Source: Strigamia acuminata (Eukaryota; Arthropoda; Chilopoda; Geophilomorpha; Linotaeniidae). Taken from it: a stretch of DNA of 64,000 nucleotides. Position 1 is the stretch's first letter. Each line of letters begins with the position of its first letter. The stretch lies in the NCBI GenBank assembly GCA_949358305.1, contig OX442314.1, positions 48,120,581-48,184,580 of the forward strand, in the 5' to 3' direction. Of the stretch, positions 32,733 to 43,523 are shown in pieces. Under the pieces are notes generated by a model. That model worked only from the letters and a program-made list of their open reading frames with translations. It did no database searches and was not told the origin of the DNA. The position numbers and the translations under genes are program-made.

Positions 32733-33745
32733 TGCCATTCCAGGATGATGGATGAAGCGGTTGTCACGTCTACGGTCATTCCAAGACCACGGCTTGGGTT
32801 AAGCGGTTGTCACGTTTACGGTGATTTCAAGATCACGGCTTGGGTTAAGCGGTTGTCACGTCTACGGTGATTCTAAAATGATGGCTTGGGTTAAGCGGTT
32901 GTCACGTCTACAGTGATTCTAAAATGATGGCTTGGGTTAAGCGGTTGTCACGTCTACGGTGATTCTAAAATGATGGCTTGGGTTAAGCGGTTGTCACGTC
33001 TACGGTGATTCTAAAATGATGGCTTGGGTTAAGCGGTTGTCACGTCTACGGTGATTCTAAAATGATGGCTTGGGTTAAGCGGTTGTCACGTCTACGGTGA
33101 TTCTAAAATGATGGCTTGGGTTAAGCGGTTGTCACGTCTACGGTGATTCTAAAATGATGGCTTGGGTTAAGCGGTTGTCACGTCTACGGTGATTCTAAAA
33201 TGATGGCTTGGGTTAAGCGGTTGTCACGTCTACGGTGATTCTAAAATGATAGCTTGGGTTAAGCGGTTGTCACGTCTACGGTGATTCTAAAATGATGGCT
33301 TGGGTTAAGCGGTTGTCACGTTTACGGTGATTCTAAAATGATGGCTTGGGTTAAGCGGTTGTCACGTCTACGGTGATTCTAAAATGATGGCTTGGGTTAA
33401 GCGGTTGTCATGTCTACGGTGATTCTAAAATGATGGCTTGGGTTAAGCGGTTGTCACGTCTACGGTGATTCTAAAATGATGGCTTGGGTTAAGCAGTTGT
33501 CACGTCTACGGTGATTCTAAAATGATGGCTTGGGTTAAGCGGTTGTCATGTCTACGGTGATTCTAAAATGATGGCTTGGGTTAAGCGGTTGTCACGTCTA
33601 CGGTGATTTCAAGATCACGGCTTGGGTTAAGCGGTTGTCACGTCTACGGTGATTTCAAGATCACAGCTTGGGTTAAGCGGTTGTCACGTCTACGGTGATT
33701 TCAAGATCACGGCTTGGGTTAAGCGGTTGTCACGTCTACGGTCAA
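32733..33745. repeat. 46-bp satellite array, about 22 copies
   Basis: The unit reads TTAAGCGGTTGTCACGTCTA, CGGTGATTCTAAAATGATGG, CTTGGG. Central copies are nearly identical. The first two and last three carry the variant GATTTCAAGATCACGG. The stretch CA(C/T)GTCTACGGT is shared with the 50-bp satellite, so the two are probably related. Confidence 0.97.
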
Positions 33746-33748
33746 TGA

Positions 33749-34115
33749 CAACCTAAGATAAATCACTTACTCATCCAACCAGGTTCATTTTTGACCCCAT
33801 GTAGAAAAGATTTTCAAAATATGAGTGCAAAAGGTTTTATTCTCCAAGTATTTCATGTTTTTGAAGAAATTTAAGCAATTCGGTATTTGTCGAGAGCAAC
33901 AAAAACAATTGACATTGCATTCAAAAGTAATGAATAAGCAAATGATATTTGTGAAAAAAAATTTTGGGATTTTTAAATCTATTTATTATCATTTTAATTA
34001 TTTGTTATGATGTTAAATAAAAATACATAAAATGTCAGAATGAATGATAGTTTTCGAGAAAAAAGAAACACTTTGGAGGTCTAAATTGATCATAGGTTGG
34101 GGTGGGGAGGGCTAA
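33749..34115. mobile_element. TTAA-associated MITE, nearly full copy
   Basis: Together with copies at 40480-40745, 60290-60503 and 61002-61225 it defines a family whose ends read TTAACCCTC, then about 6 bases, then CCCCAACCTA in inverted orientation. Here the left tip is lost into the satellite (33749, AACCTAAG) and the right end is TAGGTTGGGGTGGGGAGGGC at 34094-34113. TTAA ends are typical of piggyBac-type transposons; this is inference. Confidence 0.65.
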
Positions 34116-34228
34116 TGCATGTTTTAGTAAAAGTATTGAACACGACACACATGTTTGCTGGATAATAAGGCAGTAGAATGATATAGATAATGCAGAAAAA
34201 TTTTGATTTATGTAGTATGTAAAGATTT

Positions 34229-34771
34229 TTACTTTTGCTTAAACCACCAAGTGTGGGAGTGTGGCACTCCTTCAGGAATATCAATCTCAACATTATCCTC
34301 GGGGTTATTCATCGACTTCCGAATAACGTGATCGCACCTTTCGATGGCTGTACCGATGCCGGATTCTTTGAGTGTTCTGCTGACGGTATTCTGATCTTCT
34401 GATGGGAAAGCACCAAATATGTCGAGCATAAACTGTAGAGCTGATCGCTGCTTACAAGCCGAATTCAATGAATTATAGCCCCAGCCATCAGACGCGTGGG
34501 ATACGCACGAATCAATATCTAAACTAGCCTTAGGAATCGAATGTCCAATGGTTATTTTGTCTTCTTCACTGAAATCCACTCGATGCTTACCAATCTCAAA
34601 AACCTTATTGAGAATTTGTTGTGTAGTCTCAATTTTTTTATCCATACATGTCTTCATGTCGTGGAATGTACATGCATTTGAAAAGGCAGTTGAAGAACTA
34701 ACAGCTGAATTTAACAACTGCTTTATACTTGTAATCAACTCGTTGGCTAGTGTTTTCTGGGCGGACATCAT
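34229..34771 (-). CDS. Small single-exon gene, unknown protein (about 180 aa)
   Basis: An intact ORF starting MMSAQKTLANELITSIKQLL. The family is not recognised. It is mostly helical with seven cysteines (for example NACTFHDMKTCMDKK, SLNSACKQRSALQF). There is no clear signal peptide or membrane segment. A TATA box (TATATAAG on the minus strand, 34839-34846) lies about 70 bp before the ATG, giving a short leader and supporting a real gene. The long frame in otherwise AT-rich DNA is also unlikely by chance. A longer 5' part by splicing cannot be excluded. Confidence 0.6.
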   Translation of the reverse strand: MMSAQKTLANELITSIKQLLNSAVSSSTAFSNACTFHDMKTCMDKKIETTQQILNKVFEIGKHRVDFSEEDKITIGHSIPKASLDIDSCVSHASDGWGYNSLNSACKQRSALQFMLDIFGAFPSEDQNTVSRTLKESGIGTAIERCDHVIRKSMNNPEDNVEIDIPEGVPHSHTWWFKQK

Positions 34772-34799
34772 TCAATGGACATCAATAGACTAACTTAGA

Positions 34800-36940
34800 T
34801 TTTTCAATATGTTGATTATTTTTGTTCTTTTTTTACTCTTATATACTTATTTTTAAAGAAGAATCTAACTAAAGATAAAAATGTCAAATTGTATTCTTTT
34901 TGAAAAGATAACTACATAATTTGTCTATTATCAAACTTTACATAATTTAGAATTATTATTTTTAAACTTGTTTTTTGTTTTTTACTGAAAATGTGATATT
35001 TTTTATTATTATTTTAGAGCGCGCGAGGCTCGACGGGAACGGTTCGAAAAGCGCTGGTTAATCAGAAAATGACAATAATTGTTTTGAGGTTTTTAAATTT
35101 CGTTTTAATAAATTTTTTAAATAGTTGAATTTGTAAATGTTGGTAATTAATTGTTTAAGATTAAGGTTTAATTATATTTTAAAAAAATTAATTAGCTACA
35201 CAATATTATGTCAGGATCGCATTATATAACTACAACACAAACGACTTTGAAAGCCGTGATTGTACATTCAAAACAATTTTTATAATACTAGAAATATATT
35301 ATGACTTTGTATAATTTTTATCATCATAAAAATACATAATTAATTAAAAACACTTATTTTAAATTGTGTGGTTAATTAAAATATTTATTTCAATCGTTTT
35401 GATTAATTTGGGCATTTATTATGCTATAATAATTACCGTACAGTGCTGCCATAAATTGTAATTTTCTTCTGTATAACCAGATTTAATTGTAAAATTGATA
35501 GATTTATTCAAAACGAGCAAAAAGGTTTGGGAAGTGCAGAATTTATCATCGGTTGTTAGGTGACGGTTAAATAACCGTAATACACGCTGAATTTTAATTT
35601 TTGTTCAATTTAGACAAAAATTAGCTGTTCGACAAGTGTTTCAACTGTACCGTCACTGTCCATTTCTCCTTAGTCCACTGTTCATTTTCCTCATCCGATG
35701 CCAAGTTTTTTTTTCACGAATTGCTTTTAGCTATTTCCGATTTATTCAATTGCATTTTTTTTCTTATTTTCAATTTTCATTTTTTTCCTAATTTTCAAAT
35801 TTTAAACTTTTTTCTAAATTTCAAATTTCAAATTTCAAATTCCTAGTTATTCAAATTCCTAGTTATTTAAATTCAGTCACGGTTTAAGTTGAAGAAGTTA
35901 CTTCCATGTCTACGGTCATAGGAAAAATCGAATTTAATTAATTTAATTTTTAATAAATTTAGTAAATTTAATAAACTTAATTATTTCTAAAATGCAAGTA
36001 TTGATGTATATTCTGTTAACTTGAACTACTAGCAGTAGTGGAATTTAATAATTTTCTAGAAATGGATTTACAATACAAAGTGTTGTGAACATAAACTTTA
36101 CAAAATTAAATTTTTTTAAAATGAAACATTTAAATGCTTGTGAAATTAATTGTAAAATAGAGAGTTTGCAGGATTCATTTCCCTTATTTTGCCACACGAT
36201 ACAATATTTGAGTGCCATATCGTTAAGCAAAAAGCCTTTATCGTTTTGAACACTAAAATAAAATATAGCGCAGCCAATTCGGTAGTTTATATCATTGTTT
36301 TTCTTTCATTTGGTTTTACAAGAATTGTCTCTATTTTTTTCAAAGGAGACTGCTACAGTTTCGGTGATCACGTGACATGTTTAACGTAAGGATAATTTTA
36401 AAACAAAAAAAAAAACACCCGCAACCTATTTTTTTTCACTTGTTTTTTTACACTAAATGTAGTGTAAAAAAATATAGGGAAAGTGCCTGCTGCAAACTCT
36501 CTATTGATTATAAAAATAAACTTTACATTAACGATTTATTTTTTATCATTTACAAAAAAATTACGTTTGTAAATATTGAAATAAAGTTAAGATATACCAC
36601 ATTTTTTTAAGAATGTAATCAATTTACAGTCTATTAAATAAAATACACAAATAATTAAATTAATATAGAAAACAAATTAGATCAGTCAGTTGCAAGTGTC
36701 AACTTTGAGAACTATCTGAAGGTTAGCCCTGGAAATTAAAAAGTAAAGGTTTTTAATAATATTGTTCAGGTTAATTCAAATTCGGTTCACTTATCTGATT
36801 GATACTCCGGTCCGTGATCAGATAGACTAGCTGGTTCGGGTCCGAGTTGTGCTCGAAGGTGCTATGATGTGTTTCGGGTCTGAAAGAATATAATTGGATA
36901 TTAATTGGTTGAGTTAAGTGAATATATTTCGTTATTTTAC
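34800..36940. other. AT-rich non-coding stretch with a satellite remnant
   Basis: No gene found. CATGTCTACGGTC at 35905-35917 is a single copy of the satellite core, 2 kb outside the arrays. The short frames at 36045-36610 are AT-rich noise. Confidence 0.5.
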
Positions 36941-36941
36941 A

Positions 36942-37149
36942 CTATACTCTGGCCATGTGTAAGTTTGGCCTAACTCCGAGCCTTTTCTCTGATGTAGTGA
37001 TACAAGAAAATAGATCCAAACACCAGAAGCAAGCATAAACTCTGAACTATTTTCCCTGGTGGCAGCACAGAGCACAGTATAGAGACTGTGGCACAAAGTG
37101 AGTAATGAGGCTCGGAGTTAAGCCAAACTTACACATGGCCAGAGTATAG
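36942..37149. mobile_element. 208-bp MITE with 41-bp terminal inverted repeats
   Basis: CTATACTCTGGCCATGTGTA at the left returns as its reverse complement at the right end. The pairing extends through 36942-36982 and 37109-37149 with one mismatch. The inside has no ORF. The target duplication is unclear, so no superfamily is assigned. Confidence 0.8.
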
Positions 37150-37857
37150 TTATTTCATTTACTTGTTATAAGAAGAAAAACATTCTTGTAGAGTGGCAAA
37201 CGCAGACTTGATCTCAGACTTAGAAAATTAGCGATGAATTTGTCTTGATTAAATTCGTATACTCGGGTCGGTTCGTTTCTGCGTTAGTCAGTACCTGAAA
37301 GAGATAGGAAAGAGTTTAGTAAAAGCCAACTTTTTTGTTTAATTTTATTACCATTGGTGTTTGAAATAAGTCAGGAGATGACCATTAGCGATTAGACACA
37401 GGTTCGCGGGCGACGCACGGGCAGTTTCTAGCTCGTCACGCTCTTAGAGTGCTAGCAAAAATTATCTGAATTAATTACACAGGATGATTTGGATGACAGG
37501 AATTGTTACTTACTGTTTGTTGTAATAAACAAAAAAAGGAAAGTTATTTGCAAAACATTTTGTTACAAATTCAAAATTAGTTAATTTATTTATTTATAAA
37601 ATGATTAAGTCCGAACGGAACAAACACTAACGTTGACGAAGAGAATTCCTGGAATTTAATGGCCCGAGACACGACTATTGGTTAATTTAATCACATATAC
37701 ATTTTTTTGCTGCCTAGCGATTAATTAATTAATTTTATTTAATTTTAAATTCAAATATATTATTATTATTATTATTTTACTTTTGTTTATTTTTTTATTT
37801 TATTTTATTTTTGTCTTTAAAAGAGAGGAACCAATTTAGATTCATTCTAAGCTTAGA

Positions 37858-38466
37858 ATGAATAGAGACAAAGTCAAGAAATGCGTTGAGTTTTTAAAAG
37901 AAAAAAGACAAAATGAAGATTTATCTACGGATTTCAAGTTGAACGTGGGTTTGGATCAACTTTTGAGGAAATGCCGCGAATATAAAGATTTTGACAAGAT
38001 TATCTCCGTTCCGTATTATCTTCGTAATAGTGCCTTTGATGGTCAATGTCGCGAGTACATTGTCAATTTCGACGAAAGGATTTGTGAAATAGAAGACGTG
38101 ATGAAAGATGCTGCTCCAAAAATCTGAGCATTGGCAGCGGAAGTTATAGCCGACATGAATGCGTGCAAAGTAAGCATTATGATGCAATTGAAATATCGGC
38201 ATTCCAAGAAGTTGTCGCATGATAATTTTTGGTACCGGGCTGGGCCGTACGTAATGTTTACAGATGATGTTGACCACATTCTGGATTCGGCTGCGAGAGA
38301 ACTGGCAATACAAAATGCCGAATATGAAGAAACTCACGACTACTTCTATTTCGTATGTGTAGAGACACTTAAAATTGATTTCAATATTTTAAAACCGAAA
38401 GGTGGATGGGGTAAAAATGTCATCTCGTTTCCATTGGTCTCGAATAAAACAGAAGATTCAGATTGA
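37858..38466 (+). pseudogene. Small unknown gene interrupted by one in-frame TGA
   Basis: ATG 37858 (MNRDKVKKCVEFLKEKRQNE) opens 89 codons to a TGA at 38125-38127. The same frame then continues for 112 codons (AAEVIADMNACKVSIMMQLK and on) to TGA 38464. Composition and charge pattern are continuous across the stop, so this is probably one protein of about 202 residues with a nonsense change, or two small proteins. A TTTAAAAG box lies at about 37815. The family is not recognised; it has no signal peptide and is Lys/Glu/Cys-containing. Confidence 0.5.
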
Positions 38467-38562
38467 AAGATGATAACTACTCCCTGACTTGTCGGGGTAC
38501 TCGGCGCTCATCTTGGTTTACCATCTTGTTTTCAGAATTACATGGTAATATAAATGAGCATT

Positions 38563-38873
38563 TGCTCTGAAATATTTGATTGGGATTGCTCCAAATGAAA
38601 CAGCAACATTTATTTCAAAAGGATATGGGGCGCAGTTCAGATAGTTTAATAACTACAGAATGTGTTTTTTGTCAAAACTGGAATCAAGTGATGATGTGCT
38701 AGTTGATAAAAGTTTTACTGATATTAAAACCTTAGTTGGAAATCAAACTACTATTTGAGTGATGCCACCATTTGCTGGTGGTTCATCACAATTTTCAGAG
38801 CAGGAAATGGATCAAACATCCAAAATAGCAAGCGTTAGTTTCCATGTTCAGGGAGTGATCCAAAGAATTAAAA
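38563..38873 (+). pseudogene. Fossil of a DDE_Tnp_4 / Harbinger-like transposase
   Basis: One frame reads LKYLIGIAPNETATFISKGY, then DVLVDKSFTDIKTL, MPPFAGGSSQFSEQEM and SFHVQGVIQRIK, with stops between. This order matches the C-terminal half of IS5/Harbinger-related DDE_Tnp_4 transposases: ..LIGI.P.G...FIS..YGG.., ..VLADKGF.., .IPPF....QFS.., ..RIHVER.I.RIK. It carries nonsense changes and is dead. Confidence 0.7.
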
Positions 38874-39460
38874 TATTTAATATTTTAAATAATAGAATTC
38901 CAACTAAATTAATTCCATAAAGGATAAAAAAAATGTTCATTTGTTGTGTAACAAAAAATCTACAACTTATAATTATCAAGGAAAAATCTGTATAACTTTG
39001 GCAATTAAAATTAAAATTTTGTCATGTAATTGTAAATTCTGTAATGGTTGAAGTATAAATTTTTATTTAAAATTGTTACAATGTAGATACACAAGTGTCA
39101 AAGGTTTTAAAGTAAAATGATTCAAGTTTAGGAATCACTAATGAATTATTGTTTTTCTCCATAGAAATTACAACCAATTTTATTTAAATTAAAATTAACA
39201 GTTTGTGTTTAATCAAGAAATTTTAGTGTAATACTATTTCATTGCATAAAAAAAATTTAATTTTATATATGAATAATTTTGACCAAAATTTAATTGTTTT
39301 TGATGTGCGTTGATTTCTACATAACTTACCGTGTAATTAAGAGTCGCCTTCAGTAGTGAGTAGGACTGTCAGTGCAGAATTGTGTGCTCTAAGTCAGCCA
39401 ATAAGAAGTCAGGTACAAAGTCGTAAAGTTCATTCCTGTATTGTGTGCGAAACCTGCAAA

Positions 39461-39982
39461 ATGTCTTTTTTTGAATATGACGGTTCACCTACTATTGTGT
39501 TTAATGGACCCCAAATTTTTTTGTCATTTCAACAACAACGAGAAGATGGACGACATCTTTGCCTCCGCCAAAACGGTTTATATAAATCGAGGCTTTTACT
39601 TATCTCGTGCTCCGAATGGGTAACTCTGACATCTAAGGAAACGCTAGATCGTGTGGAAGAAGTTTTCAGAAACTTGAGTCCTGATTGCTTAACGTCAGCA
39701 TCGGCGCTGAGTGGTTTTGACCCGATCTGTATTAAAATCAACGAGGATCTGAATTTGGAAATTGAACTGTTTGTGCCTGCTTTCGAGGGTGCTATAGATC
39801 GACTAATGTCTTTGTATTTGAGTCGTGAGATGAAAGACAAGACAAAGACAAGCCCTGACTTTGTTGTTTTTACGTATTTTGAATTTATGGGTTTGAAAAT
39901 GTTTAACGAATTTGTGGAACGCAAGTGGAAAGTGACAAAATTGTATTGTCAGGAAAAAAGACAATTGTTATCTCTCTTCTAA
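39461..39982 (+). CDS. Small single-exon gene, unknown protein (173 aa)
   Basis: ATG 39461 (MSFFEYDGSPTIVFNGPQIF) is the first ATG in this frame after a TCAGT initiator-like site at 39350-39354. The frame is open upstream without an ATG. The protein is soluble-looking and mixed alpha/beta, ending VTKLYCQEKRQLLSLF. Polyadenylation signals (AATAAA) occur near 40115. The family is not recognised. Like its neighbours at 34229 and 37858 it is a compact orphan gene in AT-rich DNA. Confidence 0.6.
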   Translation: MSFFEYDGSPTIVFNGPQIFLSFQQQREDGRHLCLRQNGLYKSRLLLISCSEWVTLTSKETLDRVEEVFRNLSPDCLTSASALSGFDPICIKINEDLNLEIELFVPAFEGAIDRLMSLYLSREMKDKTKTSPDFVVFTYFEFMGLKMFNEFVERKWKVTKLYCQEKRQLLSLF

Positions 39983-40304
39983 TTAACAATTTGACAGCTA
40001 GAAACTTGTTTGTTCATTTCCACATTTCAGCTTAATTATTTGTGTTCCATCTCCTGATCCAAAATGACCCGATGATTCAACAACTTGTGTCTATTTTTAT
40101 TATTAAAAATAAAATAAAGATATAATAAAAATATAATTTCAGCAGTATTAAACACTTAAAATTCTTTTAAATCAAACACACATAGTATAAAGCTGGAAAC
40201 TTCGCAATGCATAAGAAATTCAGACAAAATACATTCTAATTCAAATTCTAAATTCAATTTCAAATATTCAAATTGAATTTTAACACGTTCAAGTGTTGGA
40301 AGTC

Positions 40305-40420
40305 AATTTAAAAAATGGTAACATTTAGTATTGTTCAGATAATTTAAAAAATGGTAACATTTAGTATTGTTCAGATAATTTAAAAAATGGTAACATTTAG
40401 TATTGTTTAGATAATTTAGT
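40305..40420. repeat. 36-bp tandem repeat, three copies
   Basis: The unit starts AATTTAAAAAATGGTAACAT and is followed by TTAGTATTGTTCAGAT. The copies are almost identical, with one C/T change in the third. No gene. Confidence 0.9.
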
Positions 40421-40479
40421 TCAGTACTTAGAATTATTAAAGTTTTCAAAGTGTTTTAAATATTATTTGTCTGTAATAT

Positions 40480-40745
40480 GTGGATAATAATAGATTTAAA
40501 AATTGCAAAAAAATTTTTCAAAAAAAATTCCTTTGTTTACTCACTACTTTTGAATGCAATGTCAATTATTTTTGTCGCTATCTTTTGACAAATGCCGAAT
40601 TGCTGAAATTTCTTCATAAACATGAAATTCTCAGAGAATAAAATCATTTTCACTCATTTGGGAAAAACTTTTTCGGCTTGTGGTTAAAAATGACCCGGGT
40701 TGGGTGAGTAAGAAATTTTTTTTAAGTTGGGGCTGCGAGGGTTAA
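40480..40745. mobile_element. TTAA-associated MITE, truncated copy in reverse orientation
   Basis: It is the reverse complement of 61002-61225, ending TTGGGGCTGCGAGGGTTAA at 40745. The other terminus is missing. Confidence 0.65.
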
Positions 40746-40904
40746 GCAATGTTAAGCTTTAGAAAAGAAATGCAAACTGTTTTTTTATGTATTTGTGAAC
40801 TTTGCTCTGCAGCAAAGTTCAATTTTACCCCTTAATTACTCTGTATTTGTAGGTTTAGGCCCAGTTTACAACAACTGAGTTGTTTAGCCATTTTTTTTCA
40901 TCGA

Positions 40905-41084
40905 TTACTTTTTTTTGGGGCGTTTTCCTGGTTGGATAAGTTCTATTTCAGGTTTGGCCTGCTTGCAACCTGCTCCAGCCGTAGGAGAAATGCGTATGTG
41001 ACAGAAATTTCTAATACAATTTCTGCAGTTGATCACATGGCTGGTATTTATCCTATCACGTATTAGCAAAATTTGATTAACGAA
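40905..41084 (-). pseudogene. Cysteine-rich coding fragment, repeated at 60540-60690
   Basis: The minus strand reads SHVINCRNCIRNFCHIRISP. A similar reading, SHVTYWKNCIRKLCHICICF, occurs at 60540-60690. The repeated Cys/His spacing suggests the end of a zinc-binding protein, possibly a transposase, but no family is assigned. Confidence 0.35.
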
Positions 41085-41188
41085 TGGCACGAATTAACAT
41101 TTCCTCAATTGTGACAACATATTTTCATGCGTCCTCTATTTACATTAAGCGAGGCCGTCGCAATTGAGAAAAAGGTTAATTCGTGTCA
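41085..41188. mobile_element. 104-bp MITE with about 30-bp inverted repeats
   Basis: TGGCACGAATTAACATTTCC at the left pairs with the right end GGTTAATTCGTGTCA; the CTCAATTGTGAC/GTCGCAATTGAG cores also pair. A relative at about 60689-60826 has three tandem copies of its inner TTTACATTAAGCGAGGTCTC unit. Confidence 0.65.
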
Positions 41189-41434
41189 TCAATTAATTAA
41201 TTTAAAATTAATTTAAAACTTCGAATGTTCACCACGTTTGATTTGGGCGCTAAATAGTAAAACATCATTTGGTTACAAATTTGATTTTGTTTTCGTTTGG
41301 TTTACATTATGAGACGTTCGTAGATTATGAGGAATTTTTCTCGGTCTTAGTTTTTCTTTGTTTTTCGCGTCCGCATCGGTCGTCTACAAAAATGATAAAA
41401 TCAGTTGCACGTCTGATTTAAAGAGAACAGGGCG

Positions 41435-41689
41435 ATGATTCGTCGCGGGCGGGGACAAACGACGACGCCTGCGCCGAGTGGGTCACCGCAGGTCACCGCC
41501 GGGGCGAGTCTGTCGACATTGATGATGCTGCGCCAGAAAATCAAACAGAGGCAGAAAAGACAACTGAATAAATCGGAAATAAGCGAAAAAAAACAATTTG
41601 TGATGGCGAAAAGTGATGGAAATAGACCAAAAGTGGCTTGTAATTCACATAAAATTAACCGTTTTGGTCTAAAATGGTCTATTTCCTAG
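41435..41689 (+). CDS. Possible first exon, Arg/Thr-rich N-terminus
   Basis: The start MIRRGRGQTTTPAPSGSPQV and the following LRQKIKQRQKRQLNK are markedly GC-richer than their surroundings and look coding. From about 41620 the frame runs into a small palindrome (GGAAATAGACCA...TGGTCTATTTCC) and is probably no longer coding. CAG|GTCACC at about 41490 is a weak donor. The product is unknown. Confidence 0.3.
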   Translation: MIRRGRGQTTTPAPSGSPQVTAGASLSTLMMLRQKIKQRQKRQLNKSEISEKKQFVMAKSDGNRPKVACNSHKINRFGLKWSIS

Positions 41690-42077
41690 AAAAGTCATTT
41701 TTACTTTCTTTATCCCAAAATGTAATTTTATGCAAAAAAATTGTGTTGTAGCACCCGACTCGAGGCGTTTAGTAAATAAAAAAAACCATTTTTATTTTTA
41801 TTTTCGAATTCATTTACAATTCATTTACAATTCTAATAATAAAAAAATAAAAGTTTTGCGGCTTCAATATAGAATTCTATCTGCAAAGGGCTTGATTCTA
41901 TCAGCTATGTAGAACCAAGGGTAATTTGTGCAGAAGCTATCTAGAATTCTATTTAAAGTCTATTTACGGTCTATCATTCTTAACGTCTATATCGTATCCG
42001 GTTGGAATCGAAGCTGACTCTTAATCAGGTAAAATACGGTACACAAACTAAATTAATTGTTAAAAACACAAGTATTT

Positions 42078-42955
42078 TTATTCTTGAATGCAGTTACTAG
42101 AAATTTGATTTCCACCTTGTGGGGCCGCGTACGGCACGGCAACCCTCAGGCGCTCCCTCAGGCGCTTCGAATCGTCGGCGGCCGCATCGTCGACCGGAAA
42201 ATTCCCTTATATTAAATAATAAATTAAATTAATTAAAAAATTAAATTAATTTGTCAATATTTTACCGTCAGCTTCGATCAAGTGATGTGGACATCTAACG
42301 ACCAATTTCGAAATGTGATCAGCATGAGTGCACACAAGTGTGGCTCTGACGTACTGTATGTGTTTTCTGGTGGGGTTTGTTGACACACGACCGTAATCAG
42401 CCATTTTTTGCCCTCCCCAACAAACAGCTTTTTACACGCCTCTGAATACTAAAATTAAAAGAAAAAATACAGTTTTATATTTATTTCCTTTTTCTAAAGG
42501 TATTTAATGACTCACGGTTCACTTTAAAGACTGATATTTTTCCAGGTTGGGGCTCGAATTCTACCGTGAAATTGTACAATCCAGGATAATTAACACTAAA
42601 AATAAATTTAAATCCTTCAGGGCAGTTACAATTCAAATGCGGCTCTTAATTATGGAAATACAGTTTATTTATTAAAATCTTTTTTTTTACTTTGAGGGTA
42701 CGACGCCCTGGTTGGGTACGACCGGTCCAAATGGCACTGATGGTTGGTTCGCATGTATTGTACCTGCATACATAAATCAATTAAATAAATATTTATAGCG
42801 TCATCTGTTTATATTTTATCGAATTAAACAAAAATCCAAGTCATTACCTCCACTTGGGACTGCGACTGTCCATTATTCATATAATTCAACTAAAAAAGAA
42901 ATAATTTTCCAAAAAATCAAATTGTAATGGCTTCCAGTACCTGTAGATTTACCAT
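42078..42955 (-). pseudogene. Degenerate p53-family gene (DNA-binding domain exons)
   Basis: Exons on minus with canonical splice sites: 42955-42941 (MVNLQ; an open frame extends upstream), 42889-42848, 42763-42691, 42644-42516 (NYPGLYNFTVEF), 42441-42266 and 42205-42078. The last two read YSEACKKLF (with the ancestral start at 42448), TPPENTY, YVRATLVCTHADHISKLVVRCPHH, then LRVAVPYAAPQGG. These match p53 YSPALNKMF, TPPPGT, VRAMAIYK...VVRRCPHH and SVVVPYEPP. The intron after the RCPHH...DG glycine (phase 1) and the intron before YS lie where vertebrate TP53 introns lie. Lesions: a one-base frameshift inside 42266-42441, a phase clash at its acceptor, and a stop soon after VPY. The second zinc-ligand cysteines and the tetramer domain are missing. 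Confidence 0.65.
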
Positions 42956-43523
42956 ATTGGGTCTAATACACCTCCGTATCCGTGCAATTTTGCGTGTGCG
43001 CGACAAACAAGTCATTGAACTAGAAATGTTACCACAACTGTTGAAGATCGCCAGCGACAAGTTCTCACCCACCTAATTCGACCCACCGACCAATCAGAAT
43101 GGACGTAAATTTCAAAACATGTCACTGATACATCGCAAGCACCATTCGACCCATTTAAACAAGTTGATACTTGCAAACGATTATTTTTAACCACAAATTA
43201 TGACATTTTCATATCCGGATTTGTGATGACGTCATTAGAAATAAAAATAATCACTTTTGTGTATGAAAATCAACAAAATCCGTCGTGCGTTGCGGCTAAT
43301 GATTTGTGGAAATTAAAATTTAGGCAGTTTTCTTTTTTAAAACAAATATTTTGTTTCCTGAATAATAATGGTAAACAAATGTAAAAACATTTTGAATAAA
43401 ATTTTCATCGCATATTTCAAAAGTATTTTTCAATTAAAATAGAAATGTTTATATAATGAAAATACAAGGCATGCATTTTGATAAGACTTTAAAAAAAATT
43501 AGGAAAGCTTTCAGTTTTGATAC

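Noticed and set aside
31091-33745. Regular repeats resembling a CRISPR array
   Set aside because: Units are contiguous with no unique spacers and the DNA is eukaryotic, so these are satellites.
40905-41090. Cysteine-rich end of a piggyBac transposase
   Set aside because: The Cys spacing is suggestive, but the fragment lies outside the TTAA termini and matches no motif that I can name with certainty. It is kept only as an unknown fragment.
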